Positions 32,935-43,308 of a DNA stretch of 64,000 nucleotides are shown piece after piece. Under the pieces are notes generated by a model. It searched no databases. It had not been told where the DNA came from and saw only the letters and a list, made by a program, of their open reading frames with translations. The DNA is from Leidyana gryllorum EB-2025a (lineage: Eukaryota > Apicomplexa): contig JBLWGC010000182.1 in NCBI GenBank assembly GCA_048772705.1, positions 1 through 64,000 of the forward strand, written 5' to 3'. Each line of letters begins with the position of its first letter. Position 1 is the stretch's first letter. The position numbers were made by a program, and so were the translations under genes.

Positions 32935-34435
32935 TTATATGAGATCCATGAGAATCCCTTTACGGAGATGGCCGGTTCCACGGCTTCTGATACGTTGAGC
33001 CTCTTTGGCTGTCCCTCTAAGTGGAGCTGTTGCACTCGACCCAATCATTCCCAAACCCGGCTCGACTTCATCGAGACCGTAGTCCCCCTCAGCTTCGAGG
33101 CCAAACTGTAGTCTATTGGCTTGGCGCTGCATTTCGGACATTCCGTACTTTTCCTTGGCTCTCCGTTGCCGTTTACCACCACGGCGAGCGCGGGGACGTT
33201 CGTCAGGGATCGGCAGAATCTTTTTCATCTGAGGGGGGGGAGGTTCTTGGTGCTTTTTGAGTGTTTCCAAAATCTTCTCCCGCAGCTTCTTCCCAATCGC
33301 GTCTGATCTCTGGTACTTGTAGAAGTCACTACGGGCTGCTATGCCGCACTTTCCAGCCATCAACCGCAAAGCTCTCCCTTTCAATTGCTTTGGCGCATTT
33401 TGAACAATGTCACTGTGCCAAATGACACCGTATCCCCGCCCGCTTCGCTTAGCCAGATTCGGCAGCACAGAGGAACTACCGCCGTGGCTAAATGCCGACT
33501 GCGTCTTGCTGAATGCCGACCCGCCAACGTTGAGAATGTTCTGCGCGGGCATATCGGCAAGCTGTTTCAAGGAGCCACCATGCGTCACCAAGCGCGCCGC
33601 GAGCGATGGTCCAGCCAGAGCCGTCAGGTTGGGGGCCATGATACTCATATGAATCTCAATGTAATTGAGAATGACTTTTCGGCACTCGACCATTTTGTTA
33701 ACCTCTTCCGCGGCGTCCAAGACTCGCAGGAGCTCAGCTTGGCTCAATCTATGCCCCACAGTCACGGACATTGCCACAGTGATTTGCATAATAACTGGGT
33801 TGGGTAAAATGTCGTCCATCTTGTACACCAAGTCCATATCCAAATCATTCTGGAGACGAGTCACCGCCCCCACATAGTCCAGTGGCGCCGTCACTATGGT
33901 CTCCAACTCGGGAAACCGCTTATTGTAGATATCCCGGATATGTCTGGAAACATCCGAGATGAAAGGGGGAAGGCCAGAGGGCACAGGGGTGTAAGGGGGC
34001 ACGGGCACAGAACCAGACACACACACACAGACACACACAGTGGGGACTCATGAAGACGCACCTGTATACAGTGAGTATTTCTTGGTCCACTTCCGCCAGG
34101 GCAGCATTACATTTGGTCAAATTGTCTACCAGAAGGGAACGAGATACTTCCTCTTCCGACATTGCAGAAGAACCCTTGTCAATGGCGGCTCGCAATGTAT
34201 CGAGGAACTCGTTGAATTGAGGATTCTCCAGTAGTGCTGTAAGCGCCTCTTTCGGTCGCTGGCGGGCTTCGATATATAAAGCAACAGCATCCGGTATTAC
34301 ACATTCCGCCGGTTCGTCCTCTGCCATATCATTATTCTCGCCATTGACCTCTGCATTCGAGGCAACGTCCTCATCACTCGAGCCTTCTGAAGCATCCAGA
34401 TCCCTGAGGAAGTCCTCTGCCAGCTGGTTGGACAT
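32935..34435 (-). CDS. PRPF31: PRPF31, U4/U6 snRNP splicing factor
   Basis: Exons 34435-34062 and 33943-32935, with a 118-nt GT-rich intron; 460 residues (human 499). The N-terminus is acidic (DEDVASN...MAEDE). The NOSIC/Nop region is complete: helices around RHIRDIYNKRFPELE, PLDYVGAVTRL and LPNPVIMQITVAMSVTVG, then the RNP-binding core MAPNLTALAGPSLAARLV with GGSLKQLADMPAQNILNVG, and GVIWHSDIVQNAP. The tail carries RARRGGKRQRRAKEK, the Prp31 C-terminal signature. The protein binds the U4 5' stem-loop with 15.5K and is needed for tri-snRNP assembly, in keeping with a genome full of small introns. Its start lies 87 bases from the divergent uL13 gene. Confidence 0.96.
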
Positions 34436-34522
34436 CCCTTCAGAGACAGAACATGCACAGCCTCAAACAATTTACAAGGGGGCCAAAAAAAAGTCTGAGG
34501 GAGGCCTCGGTACGTCTGAGCT

Positions 34523-35223
34523 ATGTCGAGTCACAAGGTAAGTATGCACCCCAACTATCGTCGAAATTTGTCCGTATAGGAAGTTGTCATTGATGGGAAA
34601 GGCCACTTGACCGGTCGTCTCGCCGCTATCGTGGCCAAGAGGCTTTTGGAGGGTGAGCACATCACCGTTGTCCGCTGTGAGGAGATGCACACCTCTGGCT
34701 CTCTCTTCCGCAACAAGCGTAAGTATACCAAAAACCTCCGACTGTCACTCCAAACTATCGCTCCACAGTCAAATACCTCGCTTTCCTGCGCAAGAAGTCC
34801 AACTCTAACCCTCGGATCCACTCGCACATCCACTACCGCGAGCCGAGCAAGATGTTCAAGAGAGTCGTCCGTGGTATGCTCCCCCACAAGACTCCCCGCG
34901 GTGCCGCTGCTCTCAAGCGTCTGACCACCGTCGAAGGTGTCCCAGGCAAATGGAACATGCAGAAGCGTCTCGTCGCTCCTGAGGCCCTGACCCATCTTCG
35001 TATCAAGCCCGATATGGCCACCTGCCGTCTGGGCGATCTCGCTAGCGAGGTTGGCTGGAAGCACGATGCCGTCGTGAAGCGTCTCGAAGAGAAGCGTAAG
35101 GTCAAGTCGCACGAGCGTTGGGAGAAGCGCCGCGCCGCTGCCAAGGAATTCGCCCTGAAGAGAACCGCTGCTATTCAGAACGCTCCCGAGGACGTCAAGA
35201 AAGCTCTTGCCTTCTCATTTTAG
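34523..35223 (+). CDS. RPL13A: 60S ribosomal protein uL13 (L13a)
   Basis: Exons 34523-34537 (only five codons, MSSHK), 34580-34718 and 34769-35223; introns 42 and 50 nt; 202 residues. Family motifs: [19 protein letters not shown] at the N-terminus, [35 protein letters not shown], and the C-terminal helix with [18 protein letters not shown]. The tiny first coding exon is typical of ribosomal protein genes with an intron right after the start. The divergent PRPF31 start is 87 bases upstream, so both genes must share a short promoter region. Confidence 0.97.
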
Positions 35224-35332
35224 ATCGTTCCAGTAGTGCAACCAACAAACAACGACTCAACATCTCAGACGGAATACAGCAACTGACCATCTGGTCACCC
35301 TTCCACAGCTACATAAATTCACAGATTTCACA

Positions 35333-37106
35333 ATGAGCAACGTCCGGACCGTCAATTATACCTCTGGCCGTACGGGACCAGCTGCTAAGTCCGTGGTATT
35401 GAAGATCTCAGATCAAGTAAGATTGCAAACACGTGTGCTCAACCAATCTTGGGACGCGTAGCGTGATGTTGGACGAGTGATTGGTCGCGGTGGCGCCACC
35501 ATCAAGCAGCTGCAACGGGATAGTGGAGCTCGCATTTCGGTCAAAGATGATAGCGTCACCATCTCGGGTGACCAGGCCGCGATAACGTGAGCTTGACTCC
35601 TGGCAGCATTAAAGGTTGTGACAGGGAAGCGAGCTTTTTGGTTCAGAGGATTATTGGCGGTCCCAATGTACGCTGCCTGAAAGACCTCGAGGAGGGAATG
35701 GTGGGATACTTGTCGAATGCCGAGGAGTGGTTGGTGGAGTTGATGGAGAAGTACAACGTCGGCATTGAATTGAGCAGACGCGATTTGATAATTGAAGCCG
35801 AGGATCAGCACCTGGATGCCCTGGACACGGTGCAGCAGATCATCGAGCAGCGACTACAGGAACAACTGGAACAAGTCAAAGTGACAGTAGACGTGTTCGA
35901 TTTGTCCAAATTGCCTGAGGTCTTCAAGGATCCTATCATCGTCAGTTTGCGGGAAATGGGAAGTTTGACGGTGAGTTATGTTGGTAGCGGTGGATAGCGG
36001 TGTTAGGTGGACATTGTCAAAGGAGACACTGGGACCACTGTCGAGTTATCAGGTCCAGGAATCACGGTTGAGGAAGCCCAAACTGCTGTACAGAACATCC
36101 TGTCCAACGAACAGACGAGTGCGATAGTCCATATTGTTGCGGGTCTCTTAGTACAAGTTGACGAGGCGCAGGGGCAAGACTTCGCTGACGACATTGTGGA
36201 TCACGTTGAGCGGAGATACCATTGCCGCGTCCAGTACACGTGGGGCGGAAATCGGATCGACATCCGTATGGACCCGACCATGGGTCGCCAGGAGGATCTG
36301 CCCGCTGCCGTCCGTACTGTACAAGAGCTGCTGATATACTATTACTCTGATTGGTGTGCAATGTTCTACATTCGCCCATTGTTGGCTGTGGACTATGTTT
36401 GCGGCAAAGAGGAAGCCGAATTGGTAAGTGAACACTGGTTTATGGTTGCTATCATTCACAAGGTACGCTATCAAACTCGAGATTGCGTGGTGAGCTTCAA
36501 CCGTCGAGATGCCACGATTTGGATCTGTGGCGAGCCCCGTCTCGTGGAGATGGCTTGCAATAGGTATGATTCGGTCACTTTTTGTGCTATGATGATGCTG
36601 CTGGGCGCAGATTTGATCAATCGCTGACAAATTGGAACAACTGTCACCGTCTGGTTCAGTTGCCAAGTGACTCTCGAGTGAAAGGATGGATTGTGGGCCC
36701 CGGTGGTGAGAACCTTCGTCGACTACAGATGGAAAGTGGTGCCAGCATTACGATCGAAGGTAAGACACTTTGTCGATCGAAAGCAAGAGAGAAGCTTATT
36801 GGCAACTTGATGGGCACTCTTTCACTCATTGCTGCCCCTCTTTCTGCATTCTCCGGCTCATTCGTTGGTTCCACATCAGAGAACATTGTGCTCATTGGAG
36901 GTCAGCGAGAGGAAATGGAGAAGGCTGTTGCAGGCGTGAAGGGCGTCATCTCGGCCTGGGAGCAAAGAAATTCGTCATCGGGCGGCGGTTACTATGGAAA
37001 TTCGTCGTCGTCTCCATCACCTCAACAGTATTCGTATCCCCCGACTCCCGGACGCGGGGGTTTCCGCCGAGGAGGACGGGGAGGTGGTCACAACTATCGG
37101 TACTAA
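35333..37106 (+). CDS. Multi-KH-domain RNA-binding protein with RGG tail
   Basis: Seven exons: 35333-35416, 35462-35586, 35625-35970, 36007-36423, 36463-36563, 36611-36759 and 36880-37106; 482 residues. The first KH domain has the GxxG loop in GRVIGRGGATIKQLQRDSG (~30-48), the last in GWIVGPGGENLRRLQMESG followed by a split ITIE-ENIVLIGGQ strand. The middle ~250 residues hold degenerate KH-like units without a clear GxxG, a vigilin-like organisation. The tail is Gly/Arg/Tyr-rich (PTPGRGGFRRGGRGGGHNYRY). The introns at 36424-36462 (39 nt) and 36760-36879 (120 nt) are stop-free multiples of three, so retained forms would still be translatable. The stop overlaps that of the convergent CBM20 gene. 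Confidence 0.8.
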
Positions 37107-37682
37107 GCTGCAGTGCCGGCTCCCCAAACATCTATGACTGTTCTCTTTCGTTGTGTGCGGGGCCCGGCTGAAAGGTCGATCTCGTGATTGCGTCCCCACT
37201 CCCAATTAGTCTCCGATCCATTACGGACAATATATTTATATGTGACAGTCTTGACATCTGCACCAAATGATCAGCCGTAGAGGGGTGGGAGAAGTACATA
37301 CCAGGCGGAAAGCTTATGTCACAGTGCCAGTTATTCCCTTCGGCCCATTCCATTTTGACTGCATCTTTGGGGTCCCAACTGCCGAGGGGGGCAACGCTTC
37401 CAACAAGGAACAATTCTTGTCCGAACTATGAAGTTAGATGCAGTGGGGATGTTAGAACAGAGAGAGACTCACGTGGGTTGCGAAATTGATCTTGAAGTTC
37501 ACAGTAACAGAAGTGGTCTGAGCCGCGGCTTCCTGTTGCTGCACGATCTCCAATGCTCGGTAGTACATCTCGATCTTGCGTTCCTGGGCCCTTTGAGCAT
37601 ATTTCGCCCTGATGCGTAGTCGGTCTTGCATACGTTGCTCATCCTCAGCTAGTGCCCTGGCGGCGGCTTCCATGGATGCCAT
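37103..37682 (-). CDS. CBM20 starch-binding-domain protein
   Basis: Exons 37682-37473, 37425-37302 and 37257-37103; introns 47 and 44 nt; 162 residues. Residues 1-60 form an Ala/Glu/Arg-rich coiled coil. A CBM20 domain follows: VTVNFKINFATHFGQELFLV, then GSVAPLGSWDPKDAVKMEW, a W-x-C-D-ISFPP strand, YKYIVRNGSE and NWEWGRNHEIDL, with the Trp residues that stack on glucose rings. It should bind starch-like or amylopectin storage glucan. The start is placed at ATG 37682, 16 bases after the PTAR1-like stop; a fusion with that gene would need an improbable 25-nt intron. An AG after ctttttgtgacgcctga lies just upstream of the start. The last exon, ending TAG at 37105-37103, was recognised from the CBM20 pattern alone. 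Confidence 0.82.
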
Positions 37683-37698
37683 AGCGTGGAGGTTCCCT

Positions 37699-38865
37699 TC
37701 AGGCGTCACAAAAAGTTTTACACTCTTTGACTTGATGCAGCAAGTCGTTCAGCCCCGCCTTCACCTCTGTTCAGTTTTGAGTCACAATTGCACCACACAC
37801 TAGCGCCACCTACCTGGGATCCAAGGATCGAGAAGGGCAATGAAGCGTTCAGCCTGGGCAATCCCTCGTGAGGCTGGCTTTAGCAATTCCACGCATCCCC
37901 AGAAGTACAACAAAGTCAAATCTACACGGTTTGAACCAGTGGTCGAATGAAAAGGGCTTACAACGATTGCGAGGCTCTGCAAAAGCGAGTTGTTGGAGCC
38001 AGTTGACCCAAATGTCTGCTAACTCCGTCATCTCTGGGCCGGTCAAATCCAAAACCGGTTCGAGAATATCAGTTAGAAGGAACCGGCTGGAGGACTGTGG
38101 TATACTGTACACACTTTTCTTACCAATGGGCCGCAGCAAAGTAGTGCAGGCTACGCTTGCGCAACTGGTCCGTAAGAAAAGCTCTCTCGTCGATGTAACT
38201 CAGAATAGGTTTCAAAGGGGAAACAGGGAACGAGGGGAGCTCTTCGATGGTTGGCAAGCCTTCTGGATCATATTCACTGATGGATAATTCACAGCAGTCT
38301 TTCGGCGCTACACCGGAAATCCATCTTTCCAAAAGCCACCGTCTGCAACGGTAGATTGATCTTTGTTGCAGGGATCATGTCCAAGCGGCTCTGCCGGAGA
38401 CGCACACACGCGTGCGCTCCTGCTCGCCAGATGCTCAGTGTGGTTCTTGCCACCTGACACCTACCTATAACGCCACGCTCGGGGTGATTTGGGGTGGCTG
38501 TTGAGGAAAATAGCGTTGAATCTGAGTTCATGATGGATTGTCTCGGGTGAGACTAAGCGCGCCCTTTCTCTCCAAACAGCGAACGAATCGCCCCGGCATA
38601 TGTCATGTATATCGCGATTAGGCCATTGTTTGCAAGAGGCGTTAGCCAGATCCCATCTCCATTTATCACTCAGCATCATATGGCCTCGACGTATCAGGAC
38701 ACCTGCCAGGAGCGTTTTCTCCTTTTCGGGTACTTGAGGGCCGCATTTTTCATTCTCGATGAAGCTCAGAGGAGCGAATACCACATCGCAACTGTCACAC
38801 AATAACCGGAACACGCTCTTGCCTTACATATTATGCGTCAGGTACAGCGCTTCTATCTGCTCCAT
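37699..38865 (-). CDS. Prenyltransferase-alpha-repeat protein, PTAR1-like
   Basis: Six exons: 38865-38828, 38791-38465, 38342-38124, 38086-37962, 37921-37814 and 37766-37699; introns 36, 122, 37, 40 and 47 nt; 294 residues. The key evidence is a PPTA-type repeat that appears only when exon 2 is spliced to exon 3: ELRFNAIFLNSHPKSPRA joined to WRYRRWLLERW, the L-x2-NPK-x3-W-x2-RRW pattern. Helical repeats such as HYFAAAHCRFLL and DIWVNWLQQLAFAEP follow. PTAR1 is a distant paralogue of farnesyl/geranylgeranyl-transferase alpha subunits; its role is less certain. The small first exon starts only 11 bases from the start of the divergent gene at 38877. Confidence 0.7.
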
Positions 38866-38876
38866 CGAAAGAAATT

Positions 38877-39420
38877 ATGACAAGTCACTCCTCTCCCTAC
38901 TTCCAAAGGGAGCTCGCTATCGCTACCCAAGCCCAAGCAGTACTGAGCGTTCGAGAAGAGGTATGCTGACGTGGTCACTTTCCATGAAAAACACCCGTTC
39001 CAGATTATTAGACTGCAGAGAGCACGTGAGGCTAACCGGGAGTTTCTCACGGCTAGCCGACGCAGGAGACTGAACAACAGACACCGTTTGTGGGAGTGCA
39101 TCAGTCAACAGTCAGGTTCACACCACCCGGCTGGATTCATTGAGTCAGACGTGGATTCTGTTGTGTCCTTCATCACCACTGGTAAGCAAAGAAGAACGAG
39201 CATTCTGTTGACAAGTGGCATTAATCACACAGAGCAGCAGAGAATTGAAAAGGAGCTAAAAGGTCTTGAACGCCAGCGGAAACAATGTCTCGCCCAGCTT
39301 CTGGAACTTTCGCCAGATGCCAGTACGATGCCCAAGGGCGACTTGAACTTTCTTCTCCAGCCCACTGGCGTTGACTTGGACGATGATGATGCCGATAGTG
39401 AACCCAGCAGTGACGCTTAG
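38877..39420 (+). CDS. Small coiled-coil prefoldin-like protein, possibly PDRG1-like
   Basis: Exons 38877-38960, 39004-39181 and 39233-39420; introns 43 and 51 nt; 149 residues. The N-terminus is a helix (AIATQAQAVLSVREE) that continues into RLQRAREANREFLTA, similar to the NRE-x-LR-x-L segment of PDRG1. After a central strand-like part, EQQRIEKELKGLERQRKQC is the second coiled-coil helix, followed by KGDLNFLLQP and an acidic end. This two-helix layout is that of beta-type prefoldin-like subunits found in the R2TP/URI complex. The match is by pattern only. The second intron is free of stops and a multiple of three. Confidence 0.5.
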
Positions 39421-39549
39421 TGTGAGACTGAATGGGTTATAAGAAGGAGTCTATCCGGCCATCCTTCTTCTTCTTCACGCTCTCGACCATCAGTCCGCCC
39501 GTTCCTCACGAGACTTGCCAAGTGCTGGCGGAGCGTGTGTTGATTGATT

Positions 39550-39855
39550 TTACCCGAGGAAGGTGTAGGCTCCCAGGAGGATGACGAAGCCAGTTAGTAT
39601 ATACTGAACATAGGCAGTTGATGTCTTGAGTCCCGGGAAGAGTCCTGGGGAGGTGATCTGTGTCCTGAAAGCCAGTGTTCCGACAGCTAGCCCCAACTGC
39701 CCATAGAAGCTGGCCAAAAATGCATTCTTTGGATAGGTGCCGACTACCACAGCATATCCGGACACCACTGCCAGATTCAGTATTAAGAGTAGGAGGAATC
39801 CATTCAACACTCTGACGTGAGCCGGCTGTTCTCGCAGAGCACTTAGAGCCTTCAT
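39550..39855 (-). CDS. DAD1: DAD1/OST2, oligosaccharyltransferase subunit
   Basis: A single exon encodes 101 residues. Three hydrophobic helices are evident (VLNGFLLLLILNLAVVSGY, FLASFYGQLGLAVGTLA, AYVQYILTGFVILLGAY), with the family segment VVVGTYPKNAFLASF (compare L-VGTFPFNSFL-GF), the FRTQI turn and the characteristic end TFLG. DAD1 is part of the ER complex that N-glycosylates nascent proteins. It lies 26 bases downstream of the stop of the carrier gene on the same strand. Confidence 0.92.
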   Translation of the reverse strand: MKALSALREQPAHVRVLNGFLLLLILNLAVVSGYAVVVGTYPKNAFLASFYGQLGLAVGTLAFRTQITSPGLFPGLKTSTAYVQYILTGFVILLGAYTFLG

Positions 39856-39881
39856 ATTTAATAATCCTACTTTTTTCCTTG

Positions 39882-41505
39882 TTACACTACTGTAATCTGC
39901 TGTTCAGGGCAAGTATCGGCCAGCTTCTCATTCTTGCCACCAGACTCAACTCCCCATAACGGCAACTCGACTGAATTGCCACTAACTGTACCAGTTCCAG
40001 AAGTGGGTGTGCCATCTCGATCACCACCGCCCAGACTCTGACGAATGTAGGCATAGACAGTAATGCCAGCCAGTGAGGAAACCAATCCCACGATTGCGCG
40101 GAACTGTAGGTGTTCTTTGAAGAGAACCTGAAATAGGCGGCAAGTGAAAGAGGTGTAGGCGGGGTGGGGTGGGGTGACACGGCTTTGCTGACTCGACTTT
40201 GCTGTGTGTGTGCGCGTGTGTGGACCCACCATTGACATCCCAATTGTCAGTACCTCTTTGCCCACTCCCGCGACAGTTAGGGTCAAAGAGGAAGTTAGTT
40301 CTGCGTGGATATGGAGCAGAGAGGGAGGTGGTTGTGGTTGTTACCTATCAACTTGAACTCGCAAAAGAGCAGTACTGAAGCCAGAAGAACGGCGAAGACT
40401 AAGAGGAGCAATATTGCACAGACTCTTTGCGAGTCAGTTGGCTCAGAGGCCCAATTGGACACGAGATCTGGCATATCATACACGACTGCGGCGGGGACTG
40501 CGGAGTGAGATAGATTATTGGGTGTGGTAAGGATTCCGGAGCTCACGTAAGCAAAGGGCCGCCAGGGGTTGCGTGAGTGAGATGAGATCTAAACTTCCCT
40601 TCTTAGCGGAGGCGAGTTGTTTGTGGACGAGCACCCATCGTACAGCTGCGCATATGACGGCTAAGGTTAAGACAACGACTCTGCAAACGTGAATTAGATT
40701 GAGATGTGATTGGGTCGCCGCCGATTACCCGAAAGAGTTCTGAATTTCCATCCCAGGGACCGAGATCGCAACACTCATGATGATCCACAGTAAAACGGCA
40801 GCCAGTCGCAGTCGAAAGGTTTCAAGTCCCGCAACGATGGAAGCTCCATATGTAGCAGCGACGAGTGTCGACTTGACCACCGTCATCACTGACAGAGACA
40901 CCATAGAGTATGCCTGGTTACCCAGGGCGATCTCCACGGCAGAAAAGAATGCAACTGGACAAAGTCGAACCCATAGACAGAGACCGCTCTTACTTGGCAG
41001 TATAGTCGAGACATATGTCTGGGGGTCCACGACCAACTTGGATCGAGGTCCTATTATATATGTAACAACCTGACATTAAATATGTGTGAGAGAGAGCAGT
41101 GGCCAATGATAAGTCGCCCACTGTTCTTATTATCAGTGCCACTCCTGCAAAGTGGACAAAGGTAACAGCGAGTGGATACGGGAACGCGAGTGAGTCCAAT
41201 AAAATCTTATTGCCCGCTGTGAGTAGCAGACTTATGAAATACCATAAGACAATCAGCCCGAATACTGATAGAGCCAATTGTGCATTGGCTCGACTGAATC
41301 TATAGGTCGCTTGATAAGTGGCCCGTGTGGCTTTCGCAGTCAAAGTGGTTCGCAACTTATGTTTCGGAATAATCGTGGACGCTTTGTGGGGTGAGGTCGT
41401 TGGTGGGTCAACAGGGTGCCGATGAGTCAGCGGTGCCAAAGCCGGACTGACGGTAACCACTTCTGCATCACCTCGGGGGGCATGGGAGGCACTAGTTGGT
41501 GCCAT
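39882..41505 (-). CDS. Triose-phosphate-transporter-family / SLC35-like carrier
   Basis: Six exons: 41505-41122, 41069-40729, 40680-40547, 40497-40345, 40300-40230 and 40127-39882; introns 52, 48, 49, 44 and 102 nt; 314 residues. About eight to ten hydrophobic helices can be counted. Diagnostic segments are YFISLLLTAGNKILLD near the first helix, AVEIALGNQAYSMVSLSVMTVVKS in the middle (the AxxxxxxN-x-S-x3-S-VSxxxxxKS pattern of TPT proteins), and ELTSSLTLTVAGVGKEVLT near the end. This family moves nucleotide sugars or sugar phosphates across Golgi, ER or plastid membranes; the C2-type features point to SLC35C2-like. The substrate cannot be told from sequence alone. The start is 33 bases from that of the divergent DUF155 gene. 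Confidence 0.85.
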
Positions 41506-41538
41506 GCACCTAGGCTCCAAAAATGGGCAATTTAAGTG

Positions 41539-43278
41539 ATGAACTGGGAGCCTTCACCTCTGCACTTAGCCAGTGTGTCGCCGGTGTCTAAAGGATTTGA
41601 TGTGGCTTCAGTTGCTGCCAGTCAGATACGTTTGGATTTACACGCACGAAAGCAGCGCGTTGCAGCACAAGGTCATTTATCTCGACCTACTCACAAGAAA
41701 AGCTATCTTCAACCTCGCTCCAAACTCCGTAAAGCCGTACCCTTCTCAAACGCCCACGCCGGAAGTCTAGACGCCCTGGACGAAGATGTCGCCCCCATAC
41801 GCCTAGTTAAGACCCTCGTACATGTCACTGCCTACGATATTGAGCACCTCTATACTGCTCTATTGGCTCAGGGCCGCCAGTGCGAACTCCTAGATGACAA
41901 AACTGCCCTTTGGGTCGATCTCACACTCCCTCCCATCGGTGCTGAAGACTCTCTCATCGTTGATTTCCCTCCTACAACCTCCCGCCCAGGCAGTCGCGTT
42001 CGGAGAAGAAATCGCCCAAGGAAATTCACTCGATCCAAAAGCGCTGACGCCCTCCCTCCCACGGCACACACTTGGCTGCGAGCCAATCCTTCGCGGAGTA
42101 CAGTGAGTGCCCCACAGTACGATACCTATCTCTGCTGCCAACGATGCATAGGTCGAGTGCTGTGTTTTCAGCTCAGGCGTCGTGGTGGTCTGGGGTCTAC
42201 GGCCTCAACTCCACACAAGAAAAACTGCCCCTATTCGATCCACTGAGGGGGCCTACACTAATTCGACCCCCTCAACATTGGCGGCCTCTGTCCCTGCTAT
42301 CCCCGAATACGGGATAGATCTACCTTTCAGCCGCTCCCCAGACACGGCAGACAACATCCGATGGAACACGGACATTGTAGATAGCACTGTTTGGTTTCTG
42401 AGTCAATTCGCCGAGGGACATCTCAGGCCAGACTGGATCTGTGAGGACACTCTACACTACGTCCAGTACAGTGCACATGAACGTCCGAAACACAGATCAT
42501 ATCGCGTGGCACGGGACACGTTTGTATTAAGAGTAAGCGCTCAGCACCTTCCATGAAAAACAGTGCGACTCTTGATGCCAGACAGGACGATGGCAGGAGA
42601 AGTTCGCAGTGAGCTTGGCTCTCGCGCAGTCAACGATTCTTGGCGTCTTTGGTGAGTTCTTTAACCATCCCACACACGTGTGCGACGTCTTGTACTACAT
42701 TGTTACTCTACAAGCAGAGGAGGCGATTGATTCCACCATCCGCCGGCTGACTCATTCATCAACCGTTCAGAGCCTGCCTGAACAAATGCGGGCGGTGGAC
42801 ACTGTAGCCTGGTGGCAGTGGTGGAAAAGAGCCGATCTGAATGAGGGTGACGACTCTTTGGTGCGGAGAGTGGCTCAGCTGTATGTAACAGTAATTGATG
42901 TGAACCTCGTGCAGAGTAAGTCGCCAGGTTGAACACCAACTACTCTTTCGCCCTGCGCGACACAGAGCTTCTGGATGTTCCTGACTTCTTTTGGGAGAAT
43001 CCGGGCTTTCAAGGTCTTTATGGTGCGGTACACGAATACTTGGAGGTTCACGAGAGGATCGATCTGGTGAATACGCGATGCAGTTGGATAAAACAATTGC
43101 TGGCCGATGTGACCCGAAATCGGCAAGACTGTGAGTACCAACTTGTAGTGAGACGATGGATCATCTGGGTGTTACAGTGCAAGAAATACGACTGACTTGG
43201 ATCTGTATTATCGCAATATGTGCGGCAATCTTAGCAATGCTCATGGAATGTGTATTAGGTGATCGAGGCGGTGTGTGA
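41539..43278 (+). CDS. DUF155 / RMND1-Sif2-like mitochondrial protein
   Basis: Six exons: 41539-42102, 42152-42532, 42582-42651, 42718-42915, 42966-43130 and 43178-43278; introns 49, 49, 66, 50 and 47 nt; 492 residues. Family hallmarks emerge after splicing: SSGVVVVWGL (the FSYGVVVFWG strand), KFAVSLALAQSTILGVFEE (compare LA-S-ALAQS-KL-FE), LDVPDFFWENP and LYGAVHEYLEVHERIDLVN, then a C-terminal membrane anchor (LTWICIIAICAAILAMLME). The N-terminal ~180 residues are basic and poorly conserved. Relatives sit in the mitochondrial inner membrane and support mitochondrial translation. The gene starts 33 bases from the divergent carrier gene and ends 30 bases before the next start. Confidence 0.85.
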
Positions 43279-43308
43279 GAGGGGGGTGCAACGTGTTCAG
43301 CGGAGAGT

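Noticed and set aside
41070-41121. A 19-nt intron in the carrier gene
   Set aside because: A 52-nt intron with a pyrimidine-rich tract before its acceptor gives the same frame and a normal size.
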